Of a DNA stretch of 64,000 nucleotides, positions 20,409 to 28,826 are shown piece by piece. The stretch is taken from positions 124,001 through 188,000 of the forward strand of contig NZ_JAKSXZ010000110.1 of NCBI RefSeq assembly GCF_022829465.1. Direction: 5' to 3'. The notes below the pieces were generated by a model. It did no database searches. It was not told the origin of the DNA and saw nothing but the letters and a program-made list of their open reading frames with translations. Numbering within the stretch: the first letter of the stretch is position 1; every line of letters starts with the position of its first letter. This DNA is from Methylobacterium sp. J-067 (lineage in GTDB: Bacteria > Pseudomonadota > Alphaproteobacteria > Rhizobiales > Beijerinckiaceae). The translations under genes and the position numbers were made by a program.

Positions 20409-20621
20409 GGAATTGGTCCCGAAACGGCTGAGGCGACCCGCCGGGGACGATGCTTCGCCGCCGCGGTACTGCGGATCGGGACGCCTTATCGCGCAGATCG
20501 CGCGGGACCGCGACCCTGTCTGCACGCAGGGCTGGTCGAAAATCCGTGACGACTATCGCCGCGCGTAGGTGAGGCTGCGTATACTCGCGCAAGTTTGTAT
20601 CCGCCGAGGCCGCCCCGGACC

Positions 20622-21743
20622 ATGAGAGCCCTCGCCCTGGCCCTGTGCTTCCTCGCGACGCTGCCCGCCGCCGCGCAGGTCTCGCCACCGGTTCGGATCG
20701 GCCTGTCCGCGCCGCTCTCGGGGCCGGATGTCGGCTTCAGGCAGGGCCTGCGCGCGGGCGCCGAGCAGGCGGTGGCCGATCTCAACCGCGCGGGCGGGCG
20801 TCGCTTCGCCCTCACCGCCGCCGACGATGGCGGAGATCCGAAACAGGCTGCCGCCGTCGCCACGCGGTTCGTGGCCGACGGGATCGACGCGGTGGTCGGC
20901 CCGTTCGAATCCGCCGCCGTGGCGAAGGCGGCGCCGGTCTACGAGCGGGCCGGCACGGTCCTCGTGGCGCCGGGCGTCACCTATGGGCCGCTGACGGGGC
21001 GGGGTTTGTGGAACCTGTTCCGCCTCGGCCCGAGCGATCCGCAGCAGGCCCGTGCCGCCGCCGACTATCTCGCCCGGGTCTATGCCGGGAAACCCATCGC
21101 CATCCTCAACGACCGCACGACGTTTGGGCGCGGCCTCGCCGACGCGGTCGCCGCGCGGCTGCACGACCTCAACCAGCACGAAGCGGCCTTCGAGGGGATC
21201 GAGCGCGGCAACCGCGATCTCTCGGCGCTGGTGAGGCGCCTCGCGGCGGCCAAGGTGGCGGCGGTGTATTTCGGGGGCACGGGCGCAGACGCGGCGACCC
21301 TGGTGCGGGCCATGCGGGAGGCTCATCTCGCGGCGCCGCTCATCGCCAGCGACGGCATCCTCACCCCGGCCTTCGCCGCGAGCGGGTCGGCGGGGGAGGG
21401 CACCGTGATGACGCTGCCCCCGGACCCGCCGCGCCTGCCCGACCTCAAGGCCGGCAAGGCGGCGCCCCGCACGCCGGAGGCGGACTCGGCGGCAGCCGGC
21501 GCCTATGCCGCCGTGCAGCTCCTCGCCCAGGCCCTCGACAGAGGGCAGGCGGCCGATGCGAAGGGCAAGGTCAACGGACACAAGCTCGCCGACGCCCTGC
21601 GCATGGGCAAGTACAAGACGGTCCTCGGCGATCTTTCCTTCGACGGGCGGGGCGATCCGGCGGGCGGGATGGTGTTGCTGCGCGTCTGGCGCCGCACGCC
21701 GGACGGGCGGCTCGATTATGCCGGGCAAGAGCCGCCCTCCTAA
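20622..21743 (+). CDS. periplasmic branched-chain amino-acid-type binding protein (LivJ-like)
   Basis: 373 residues with a short Sec signal peptide (LALALCFLATLPAAAQ, cleavage after about residue 19). VRIGLSAPLSGPDVGFRQG is the usual first strand of leucine/amide-binding proteins, and DDGGDPKQAAAVATRFV is the family helix that follows. Such proteins feed ABC transporters, but no permease or ATPase gene is adjacent, so it may be an orphan receptor or serve a distant transporter. ATG 20622 was chosen over a TTG nine codons upstream because it begins the signal peptide. Confidence 0.87.
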   Translation: MRALALALCFLATLPAAAQVSPPVRIGLSAPLSGPDVGFRQGLRAGAEQAVADLNRAGGRRFALTAADDGGDPKQAAAVATRFVADGIDAVVGPFESAAVAKAAPVYERAGTVLVAPGVTYGPLTGRGLWNLFRLGPSDPQQARAAADYLARVYAGKPIAILNDRTTFGRGLADAVAARLHDLNQHEAAFEGIERGNRDLSALVRRLAAAKVAAVYFGGTGADAATLVRAMREAHLAAPLIASDGILTPAFAASGSAGEGTVMTLPPDPPRLPDLKAGKAAPRTPEADSAAAGAYAAVQLLAQALDRGQAADAKGKVNGHKLADALRMGKYKTVLGDLSFDGRGDPAGGMVLLRVWRRTPDGRLDYAGQEPPS

Positions 21744-21963
21744 CGAAGAATGGTGAAAACGGATTGTATTGCGGCACCGGGATCGTCGCAGCCGACTTGC
21801 GGCTGTGTTCCATGGCGACTAAATCCGTGCTTCGCCGCCGGGCAGAAGTGATCCCCCCTTTCGGATCGGACCGTCGTGCTCCGGCGTTTTTCAGACGACA
21901 CGGGTTGTCGAACGCTGTTTTGCCGGAACGCCTGCTGCCGGACGGTCCGACTGGAGAAGGTGT

Positions 21964-22239
21964 ATGGCCAAAGAAGAGTTGATGCAGTTCGACGGTCTCG
22001 TGATCGAGATCCTTCCCGATGCCCGCTACCGGGTGCAGCTGGACCAGGGCCACGAGATCGTCGCCTACACGGCCGGCAAGATGAAGAAGAACCGCATCAA
22101 GACGCTGGCCGGCGACCGGGTGACGGTCGAGATGTCGCCCTACGATCTGGAGAAGGGCCGTCTCGTGTTCCGTCACAAGGACGAGCGCGCTTCCGGTCCC
22201 CGTCCGCCGGTGCGCGGCGGTCAGTTCCGTCGCCGCTGA
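21964..22239 (+). CDS. infA: translation initiation factor IF-1 with basic C-terminal tail
   Basis: OB-fold factor that blocks the ribosomal A site during initiation. Residues 1-72 align by eye with standard IF-1 ([19 protein letters not shown], then [18 protein letters not shown]). Standard IF-1 ends near residue 72; here about 19 more residues follow, rich in Arg, Pro and Gly ([17 protein letters not shown]). GGAGAAGG lies just upstream of the ATG. The gene is away from any ribosomal-protein operon and may be one of two infA paralogues. The next gene begins 1 base after its stop. Confidence 0.93.
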   Translation: MAKEELMQFDGLVIEILPDARYRVQLDQGHEIVAYTAGKMKKNRIKTLAGDRVTVEMSPYDLEKGRLVFRHKDERASGPRPPVRGGQFRRR

Positions 22240-22240
22240 G

Positions 22241-23197
22241 GTGACAAAGCCGGGCGGCGCCGCCGCCGCGGCTTACCCCCTCCTGACGCTCACCGCGCTG
22301 CTCTGGGCGGGCAATGCCGTCACCAGCCGGTGGGCCCCGGGCCATGTGTCGCCGCAGGTCATCACGACCCTGCGCTGGCTCGTGGCCTGCACGGTGCTGA
22401 TGCCGTTCGCGGGCCCGCGCATCCTGGCCGAATGGCCGATCCTGCGGCGTCACTGGCTGCGCATCCTGCTCATGGGCGGGCTCGGCTACACCGCCTTCAA
22501 TTGCCTGTTCTACGCGGCCGGCACCTATACGGGCGCGGTCAACCTCGCCCTGTTCCAGGGCTCGATCCCGGTCATCGTCATCCTGGCCAACCGCATTGCC
22601 TACGGCGTGCCGGTGGGCGGGGGGCAGGCGGTCGGGGTGGTGCTCACCCTGGCGGGCGCGGCGATGGCCGCGAGCCATGGCGATCTCTCCGTGCTCACGA
22701 ACCTCGCCTTCAACCGGGGCGACGTGCTCGTGTTCGGGGCCTGCCTGCTCTACGCCGGCTATACGGTAGTGCTGCCGATGCGGCCGAAGGTGTCGGCGCT
22801 GGGCTTCTTCGGCGCCATGGCCGTCGCGGCCTTCGTGACGTCCCTGCCGCCGCTCGCGGTGGAAATGGCCACGGGCCACGCCGTCTGGCCGAGCCACGAG
22901 GGCTGGGCGATGGTCGCCTTCGTCGGCCTCGGGCCCTCGCTGCTGTCGCAGCTCTGCTTCATGCGCGGGGTCGAACTGATCGGCCCCAACCGCGCGGGGC
23001 TCTTCGTGAACCTCGTCCCGATCTTCGGGGCGGGGCTCGCCGTCCTAGTGATCGGCGAGCCCTTCGGTCCCGTCCAGGCGGCGGCCCTAGCCCTCGTGCT
23101 CGGCGGGATCGCCTGCGCCGAGCGCTTCAAGCCGCAGCCCGTGCCGGAGCCGGCTTACTCGCAGACGCGGACGCGGCGGAACAGCACGTCGCCATAG
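22241..23197 (+). CDS. EamA/DMT family transporter
   Basis: Inner-membrane exporter of the drug/metabolite superfamily, 318 residues, about ten helices in two EamA repeats. Start is GTG 22241, one base after the infA stop, so the two are translationally coupled. TALLWAGNAVTSRWAPGHVSP opens the first repeat and the second starts around residue 158. Cargo unknown. Its last 43 bases overlap the end of the convergent glycine-zipper gene. Confidence 0.9.
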   Translation: MTKPGGAAAAAYPLLTLTALLWAGNAVTSRWAPGHVSPQVITTLRWLVACTVLMPFAGPRILAEWPILRRHWLRILLMGGLGYTAFNCLFYAAGTYTGAVNLALFQGSIPVIVILANRIAYGVPVGGGQAVGVVLTLAGAAMAASHGDLSVLTNLAFNRGDVLVFGACLLYAGYTVVLPMRPKVSALGFFGAMAVAAFVTSLPPLAVEMATGHAVWPSHEGWAMVAFVGLGPSLLSQLCFMRGVELIGPNRAGLFVNLVPIFGAGLAVLVIGEPFGPVQAAALALVLGGIACAERFKPQPVPEPAYSQTRTRRNSTSP

Positions 23198-23460
23198 GCA
23201 TCGACGTAGCGGCGACGCTCGAAATGGCAGACCGGGCCGTAATCCTCTTCCACGTAGACCGGGGGCGGGGCCCGGTAGACGGGACGGCCGGGGTAGTAGC
23301 CGTTGTTGGCCGAGCCGGCGATGGCGCTGCCGACCGCGAGGCCGCCGATGGCGCCGAGCGCCGCAGCGCCCGCCGGGCCGATGCCGTCCCGCGCCTGTGC
23401 GGCCGGGGTGAGGGTGATGACGCCGGCCAGTAGCGCGGCGGTCGCGAAGGTCGTCCGCAT
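23155..23460 (-). CDS. small exported glycine-zipper protein
   Basis: 101 residues. A Sec signal peptide (about 1-23, ending AAQA) is followed by a glycine-rich membrane-active helix (GPAGAAALGAIGGLAVGSAIAG), a Tyr/Pro-rich linker and a C-terminal basic module with two Cys residues (CHFERRRYVDAYG ... RRVRVCE) that could form a disulfide. Proteins of this form are common envelope proteins in Methylobacterium and related Rhizobiales. The specific role is unknown. Confidence 0.8.
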   Translation of the reverse strand: MRTTFATAALLAGVITLTPAAQARDGIGPAGAAALGAIGGLAVGSAIAGSANNGYYPGRPVYRAPPPVYVEEDYGPVCHFERRRYVDAYGDVLFRRVRVCE

Positions 23461-23581
23461 GTCCGTTCCTGTGATGAGTCTACGCCTTTCGACGTTGAGC
23501 CTATCTCACATGCGCTTTCGGGCGATTATTCGGCGAAGTCACGGCGCTTGACGGACGGCATTTCGCGTTCGAAACCGGGCC

Positions 23582-24205
23582 ATGGGTGAGGAAACCGGCA
23601 TGGTGACACGCGGCTTCGTCGGGCGACGGCAATCTCCGGAGACCGGAGCGCGGCTTCCGCCGGGCCAGTACCTGACGCAGGATTTCCCGATCCTGCAGAT
23701 CGGGCCGAACCCGGTGATCGATATGTCCACCTGGCGCTTCACGTTGCGCGAGGGGTCCCGGCCCATCAAGGCGTATCGCTGGGAGGAGCTGGATGCCCTG
23801 CCGCGCACGAAGTGGCACGGGGACATCCACTGCGTGACCAAGTGGTCGAAGTTCGACACGCAGTGGGAGGGCGTCACCATCGACGACCTCCTGGCCGATG
23901 CGAACATCTCCGCGCCGACCGCCTACCTGCTGGCCGAATCCTTCGACGACTACACCACCAACGTGCCGGTCGTGGATCTCCTCAACGGCAAGGCGATGAT
24001 CGCCACGCGCTACGCTGGCGAGCCGATCCATGCCGACCATGGCGGCCCGGCGCGCCTGTTCGTGCCGCACCTGTATTTCTGGAAGAGCGCCAAATGGCTG
24101 AAGGGCCTGCGCTTCACCAACACCGACACCGCCGGCTACTGGGAACTGCGCGGCTATCACATGTACGGGGACCCTTGGCGTGAGCAGCGGTACATCGGAG
24201 ATTGA
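23582..24205 (+). CDS. soluble sulfite-oxidase-like molybdopterin oxidoreductase
   Basis: 207 residues of the sulfite oxidase / MsrP (YedY) molybdopterin-binding fold. The molybdenum-ligand Cys is in DIHCVTKWSKFDTQWEG, and HADHGGPARLFVPHLYFWK is the conserved cofactor-binding stretch. There is no Tat or Sec signal, unlike MsrP, so it works in the cytoplasm. The next gene overlaps by 26 bases and encodes a flavin reductase-type protein, a likely electron partner. ATG 23582 or ATG 23600 could start it. The substrate is unknown. Confidence 0.9.
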   Translation: MGEETGMVTRGFVGRRQSPETGARLPPGQYLTQDFPILQIGPNPVIDMSTWRFTLREGSRPIKAYRWEELDALPRTKWHGDIHCVTKWSKFDTQWEGVTIDDLLADANISAPTAYLLAESFDDYTTNVPVVDLLNGKAMIATRYAGEPIHADHGGPARLFVPHLYFWKSAKWLKGLRFTNTDTAGYWELRGYHMYGDPWREQRYIGD

Positions 24206-24932
24206 GCCGGCGACGGCCGAGCCCATCGTTTTCCGCTGGCACGAGGCGGAGGTCGCCTCCGTCACGGTGATGACGCCCCATGTGAAGAGCGTGCGCCTGC
24301 GCTGTGCCCTCGCCGGTCGGCAGCGGGCGGGGCAGCATGTCGATGTGCGCCTCACCGCCCCGGACGGCTACCGGGCGAGCCGCAGCTATTCCGTCGCCTC
24401 GGTGCCGGATGACAGCGGGACCCTCGAACTGCTCGTCGAGGGTCTACCTGGCGGCGAGGTCTCCGGCTGGTTTTTTGAGTCCGCCGAGGTGGGGGACCGG
24501 CTCGAACTGCGCGGGCCCATTGGCGGATCGTTCTCCTGGGACGGGCCGGATGGCGGGCCGCTGTTGCTTGCCGGCGGCGGTTCGGGCGTGGTGCCGCTCC
24601 TCGCCATGCTGCGGCGGCGGGCCGAGGTGGCGCCGGCAATTCCGGCAGCGCTGATCTATTCGGTGCGCAGCCGCGCCGAGGCCATCGCCCTCGAAGAGCT
24701 GGAAGCCCGCCACCGCGCCGAGCCGAACTTCTCGCTGTTCCTCCGCACCACGCGGGAGGGCGAGGGGCGGCGGATCGATGCCGCCCTGGTGCAGGCGGCC
24801 CTCGCGAGCATCGGCTCCCCCACCAAGGTGTTCCTCTGCGGCTCGAACCGCTTCGTCAGCCCGGCCGCCGACCTGATCATGGCGGCGGGAGTCCCGGCCA
24901 CGATCATCCGCACGGAGCGGTTCGGCGCCTGA
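24180..24932 (+). CDS. ferredoxin-reductase-type FAD/NAD(P)-binding oxidoreductase
   Basis: 250 residues. An FAD-binding beta barrel has the RSYSVAS motif (R-x-Y-S) near residue 62, followed by an NAD(P)-binding domain with LLLAGGGSGVVPLLAML and the C-terminal FLCGSNRFV (C-G-S). No 2Fe-2S domain is present. Start is GTG 24180, 26 bases inside the molybdoenzyme gene, so the two are made together; the pair probably forms an NAD(P)H-driven molybdenum reductase, or the reverse. This is inferred from gene order and fold. Confidence 0.9.
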   Translation: MSSGTSEIEPATAEPIVFRWHEAEVASVTVMTPHVKSVRLRCALAGRQRAGQHVDVRLTAPDGYRASRSYSVASVPDDSGTLELLVEGLPGGEVSGWFFESAEVGDRLELRGPIGGSFSWDGPDGGPLLLAGGGSGVVPLLAMLRRRAEVAPAIPAALIYSVRSRAEAIALEELEARHRAEPNFSLFLRTTREGEGRRIDAALVQAALASIGSPTKVFLCGSNRFVSPAADLIMAAGVPATIIRTERFGA

Positions 24933-25008
24933 GCCGCGAGGCGCGGAACCGGGCGTCGGCGTGACCGTTCGATTCCAGCCGGCAGTCACGCCGTCGTTGG
25001 AGGTCTCG

Positions 25009-25248
25009 ATGCCTGGGATGTTGTCTCGCCTTGCCCTCGTCACCCTGGCCGTCGGCGGTTTGACCGGCACGGTCGCCGCCAGGGACGCGGCGGCCCCCAA
25101 GAAGCAGGGTCACACCACGACCCTCAACGGGTTCAAGCCCGCCTATCAGGCCAACACGCAAGTTTCCGGCACGGCGCGGCCTTATACTTGGCCGGTCTCC
25201 GAGCGCTACCGCCCGGTGTCTCAGCCGTATTTTGGCCGAGCTTACTGA
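25009..25248 (+). CDS. small exported protein, unknown function (79 aa)
   Basis: ATG 25009 has GGAGG six bases upstream; the frame runs 16 codons further up but those residues are not needed. A signal peptide (about 1-24, ending VAARD) is followed by a basic, polar 55-residue mature protein rich in Tyr, Pro and Thr (ARPYTWPVSERYRPVSQP). No family recognised. A hairpin follows 24 bases after the stop. Confidence 0.65.
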   Translation: MPGMLSRLALVTLAVGGLTGTVAARDAAAPKKQGHTTTLNGFKPAYQANTQVSGTARPYTWPVSERYRPVSQPYFGRAY

Positions 25249-25271
25249 GGTCGATCTGCGCGAATGAAACA

Positions 25272-25294
25272 GCGGCGGTCCCGAGGACCGCCGC
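25272..25294 (+). terminator. hairpin downstream of the small exported protein
   Basis: Perfect 10-bp stem (GCGGCGGTCC at 25272-25281 with GGACCGCCGC at 25285-25294) and a 3-base loop. No T tract, so it is a terminator-like hairpin of the kind seen in GC-rich genomes. Confidence 0.5.
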
Positions 25295-25392
25295 CCTGCG
25301 TCGATCCAGCTGCGAACATTGCCGGCTCGGTAACTGCGTAGAAACAACGGAGGCGCATACGTAGGGTCCACCGGTTGGACCCGATCCGTGCA

Positions 25393-25629
25393 GTGCCCCG
25401 CTTCTTCATCGACCTCCATGACGGCAGCAACCTCGTCCGCGACAAGGAGGGGTTCGATCTTCCCGATCTCGATGCCGCCCGCGCCCAGGCCGCGCGGATC
25501 ATGACGCGGATCGCGCAGGGAATCGCCGAGGGGCCGGAGCGGCAGGATTACGTGCTGGCCGTGCGGACGGAGGACGGTACCGTCCGTTTGCGGATGCGCA
25601 TGTCCCTGGACCCCGAGCCCTCGGAATAG
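25393..25629 (+). CDS. DUF6894-type small protein
   Basis: About 78 residues. The start PRFFIDLHDGSNLVRDKEG and the pattern of a short beta hairpin plus helix (DLDAARAQAARIM) match the DUF6894 family, which is very abundant in Methylobacterium and Bradyrhizobium. GTG 25393 gives the family-typical N-terminus; TTG 25375 adds six residues and has AGGG eight bases upstream, so it is a real alternative. Function unknown. Confidence 0.75.
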   Translation: MPRFFIDLHDGSNLVRDKEGFDLPDLDAARAQAARIMTRIAQGIAEGPERQDYVLAVRTEDGTVRLRMRMSLDPEPSE

Positions 25630-25800
25630 TCCGCACGCGCAAGCAGGCCCCTCATGCCCGGGGTGGAGTGGTCAGCCCGCCCCGCAACCGTTACCATGCG
25701 TGCCTCGGACAAAAACGGGCGGCCTTCGGATGGACGCTCTCAAGCGTCCCGCGCGGGCCATGAGCGCCGCGTGTCTGTCCTGATGATACCGCGCCGTTCG

Positions 25801-27582
25801 ATGCCGACTGGGCTTTGCCCCGGCGGACGGCGCCTTACCGAAAGCCTGACCGAAGTGCCCTTCCCGAACTTGCCCGCTCCCCTCTCGCGGGCCCTGGCCG
25901 AGCGCGGCTATGCCGAGCCCACCCCCGTCCAGGCGGCTGTGCTCGACGCCGCCGGCGGCGGTCGCGACCTTCTCGTCTCCGCCCAGACCGGCTCCGGCAA
26001 GACCGTCGCCTACGGCCTCGCCATGGCCGACATGCTCGTCGGCGAGGACGAGACCATGCCGGCCCCGGCCGCGCCGCTCGCCCTGGTGATCGCCCCCACC
26101 CGCGAACTCGCGCTGCAGGTGCAGCGGGAGCTCGAATGGCTCTACGGCGCCGCGCATGGCCGCGTCACCGCCTGCGTCGGCGGCATGGATCCCCGTCGCG
26201 AGGCCCGTCGCCTCGCTGAGGGCTCGCAGATCGTCGTCGGCACGCCGGGCCGCTTGCGCGACCACCTGGAACGCCGCTCCCTCAACCTTTCCACCCTGCG
26301 GGCCGTCGTCCTCGACGAGGCCGACGAGATGCTCGATCTCGGCTTCCGCGAGGACATCGAGTTCATCCTCTCGGCGACGCCGCAGGAGCGTTCGACCTAC
26401 CTGTTCTCCGCGACGCTGCCGAAGGGCATCGAGGCCCTGGCCGAGCGCTACCAGCGCGACGCCCTGCGGCTCGCCGTGAAGAGCGAGACGCGCGGCCACG
26501 CCGACATCGCCTACAAGGCGGTGCGGGTGGTGCCGCGTGAGATCGAGCACGTCGTCCTCAACCTCCTGCGCGAGGCCGATGCCCCCACGGCCATCGTATT
26601 CTGCAACACCCGCAACGCGGTGCGCCACCTCCAGGCGAACCTGACCGAGCGCGGCTTCTCCGTGGTCGGTCTCTCGGGCGAGATGGGTCAGGGCGAGCGC
26701 AACGCCGCCCTCCAGGCCCTACGCGACGGCCGGGTGCGGGTCTGCGTGGCCACCGACGTGGCGGCGCGCGGCATCGATCTGCCCTCGCTCAGCCTCGTCA
26801 TCCACGCCGACCTGCCGCATGACGCCGAGACCCTGCAGCACCGCAGCGGCCGCACCGGCCGGGCCGGGCGCAAGGGCACCTCGGTGCTGCTGGTGCCGAA
26901 CGCCCGCCGCCGCCGGGCCGAGCAGATGCTCGCCATGGCGAAGGTGCAGCCGGAATGGTGCGGCCCGCCTTCGGCCGACACGATCCGTGGCCTCGATGCC
27001 GAGCGGATGCTCAGCGATACGCTGATCGCCGAGCCAGCCGCCGAGGACGATTCGGTGATGGCCCAGATGCTCCTCACCCATAAGAGCCCGGAGGAGCTGG
27101 CCAACATCGTCGCCCGCATCTACCGCACGCGGCTGCCGGCGCCGGAGGAGGTCACGGACCCCGGCGAGGGGCGTGCCCGCGCGGAGCGTCCGCCTTATGA
27201 TCCGATGAACCCGGAAATGATCGCGTCGATGGGCCCGGCGGTGTGGTTCCGCCTGAACCTCGGCCGGCGCGACAACGCCGACCCGCGCCGCCTGCTGCCG
27301 CTGCTGACCCGTCGCGGCGGGCTCGACCGTCAGGAGATCGGCGCGATCCGCATCTTCGATCGGGAGACCAAGTTCGAGGTGCGCGGCCACGCCGCCTCGC
27401 GCTTCGCGGAAGCCTTCGCGCGGAACGGGTCGCCGGAAATCCAGGTCGAGGCGCTGCCGGCGGAATTCGCCCCGGCGCCCCGCAAGGGACCGCCCGGCGG
27501 CAAGGGGCCGGGCTCGCCCCGCGCCGACCGCCACCGCCGCAATGCCGGCAAGGGCGGCTTCAAGCCCCAGCAGCGGGGCTGA
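25801..27582 (+). CDS. DEAD-box ATP-dependent RNA helicase with DbpA-like RNA-binding domain
   Basis: ATP-driven RNA unwinding in ribosome assembly or mRNA turnover. Motifs: Q motif (GYAEPTPVQ), I AQTGSGKT, Ia PTREL, II DEAD, III SAT, VI HRSGRTGRAGRKG. The C-terminal 160 residues include a DbpA/CsdA-type RNA-binding fold (VWFRLNLGRRDNADPRRLLP) and a Gly/Lys/Arg-rich tail. The start is uncertain: ATG 25801 is used, the frame is open to 25654, and GTG 25855 lies just before the first conserved residues. The length is then about 593 residues. Confidence 0.92.
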   Translation: MPTGLCPGGRRLTESLTEVPFPNLPAPLSRALAERGYAEPTPVQAAVLDAAGGGRDLLVSAQTGSGKTVAYGLAMADMLVGEDETMPAPAAPLALVIAPTRELALQVQRELEWLYGAAHGRVTACVGGMDPRREARRLAEGSQIVVGTPGRLRDHLERRSLNLSTLRAVVLDEADEMLDLGFREDIEFILSATPQERSTYLFSATLPKGIEALAERYQRDALRLAVKSETRGHADIAYKAVRVVPREIEHVVLNLLREADAPTAIVFCNTRNAVRHLQANLTERGFSVVGLSGEMGQGERNAALQALRDGRVRVCVATDVAARGIDLPSLSLVIHADLPHDAETLQHRSGRTGRAGRKGTSVLLVPNARRRRAEQMLAMAKVQPEWCGPPSADTIRGLDAERMLSDTLIAEPAAEDDSVMAQMLLTHKSPEELANIVARIYRTRLPAPEEVTDPGEGRARAERPPYDPMNPEMIASMGPAVWFRLNLGRRDNADPRRLLPLLTRRGGLDRQEIGAIRIFDRETKFEVRGHAASRFAEAFARNGSPEIQVEALPAEFAPAPRKGPPGGKGPGSPRADRHRRNAGKGGFKPQQRG

Positions 27583-27586
27583 GCCC

Positions 27587-28492
27587 CTAGAACGCGCTGC
27601 GGACGGCGTCGCCCAGCGCGCTCACGCTGTCCTTGATCTTGCGCCCGGTGGGCGCAAGCGAGGGCAGCTTCACGCCCAAAATCTCGGTCTCATCCGAATC
27701 GGCTTCCGCCGAGGCGGTCTGCGTCACGGCCGGCTTGGCGATGGCGGGGGCAGGCTTGGCGGCGGCCGCCTTCACAGTTGGCTTGGGCGTCTCGGCCTTC
27801 GCGGCCTTCACCGGCTCGTGCGTGGGTTTGGCCGTCGCCACCGGGGCCGGCTTCGGCTTGGCCGGTGCGGGCGTCGCCACGGCAACGGGCTTCGGCGGCG
27901 CGGCCTTGGGCGGCTCTTCCGCCACCTGCACGGCCTCGTCGCGCGCCCGCACCGTCTCCGAGGGGCGGGGCGCGAGGGCCGCGACGGTGCGGCTCGGCGT
28001 GACGATCCGGGCGGCGGGCACATTCGCTTGAACGGCCACCTCGGTCGGCACCGGGATGCGCTCGGTCGGCTTCACCGGCGCCGGGCGCTGGGCGACGGGT
28101 TTCGGCTGCGGCGTCGGCAAAGTGGGCGTGCCGCCGTCGAAGGCCTGCGGGTCGGTGGAGAAGGCAGCCATGCGCGGACCGGGCGCGGCCTTCGGCGCCT
28201 CGGCCTTGCTCTCGGTGATCTTCACGGGTTCGCCGGCCCGGGCGGGCAGGCCGTCCTTCAGGTCGGGCCAGCTCGACGCGAGGCCCTGGCCGATGGCCGG
28301 CGGCTGCGTGAGCCGCGGGATCGGCGTGACGAGCCCCGCCATGACGGAAGACGCAGCCACGGCGAAGGCGGACAGCACGGCCGCGCCGGCGACGCTGAGG
28401 AGCAGCGGCCGCGCGAGCGAGCGTTGACCCTGCGGCACGGCGGCGGCACGGGCGGTGCGCCGCTCCGACGTGTCTAGTGATAACTCGGACAT
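27587..28492 (-). CDS. single-pass membrane protein with Pro/Ala/Lys-rich domain
   Basis: 301 residues; I do not recognise a family. ATG 28492 begins MSELSLDTSERRTARAAAV; a single hydrophobic helix (about 30-50, LLLSVAGAAVLSAFAVAASS) comes next, and the remaining 240 residues are low-complexity, rich in Pro, Ala, Lys and Val. That composition is like TonB or polar envelope-spanning proteins, so the tail may cross the periplasm, but there is no TonB C-terminal fold. It converges on the helicase gene with a 4-base gap. The longest frame adds 62 unsupported residues. Confidence 0.7.
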   Translation of the reverse strand: MSELSLDTSERRTARAAAVPQGQRSLARPLLLSVAGAAVLSAFAVAASSVMAGLVTPIPRLTQPPAIGQGLASSWPDLKDGLPARAGEPVKITESKAEAPKAAPGPRMAAFSTDPQAFDGGTPTLPTPQPKPVAQRPAPVKPTERIPVPTEVAVQANVPAARIVTPSRTVAALAPRPSETVRARDEAVQVAEEPPKAAPPKPVAVATPAPAKPKPAPVATAKPTHEPVKAAKAETPKPTVKAAAAKPAPAIAKPAVTQTASAEADSDETEILGVKLPSLAPTGRKIKDSVSALGDAVRSAF

Positions 28493-28826
28493 CGGTTGCG
28501 ATCTCGGACCTGATGCGCGACGGTCGCCATCGGAACGCCCGGATTCGGCCGGTCCGGCCCGATGCGCCCGCCGGCTATCGGCAAGCTCACCGATTGATGG
28601 CTCGCAATACGGCACAATGATGTCGCCGCGCGACAACCCTGTGTCGTGTCTAATCGAGTCCGGTCGCGTCGAAGTCATCCACAGGATTTACGACGTTTCG
28701 CTTAAGGAATAGTAGTCGAGCCGTCCTTCAGGACCTCACCCTCTGCTCCCCTTGAACGGGCTTCGTCACACCGTGGATACGCGCCCGAACCTGCTGCCGC
28801 CGCACCGGCCCGCCCGGGCGAGGTCC
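28493..28826. promoter_or_regulatory. divergent intergenic region
   Basis: 334 bases between the divergent low-complexity membrane protein and the sensor kinase. The part from about 28600 to 28720 is less GC-rich than the surroundings and presumably carries both promoters. I see no clear -35/-10 pair, palindrome or small gene. Confidence 0.35.
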
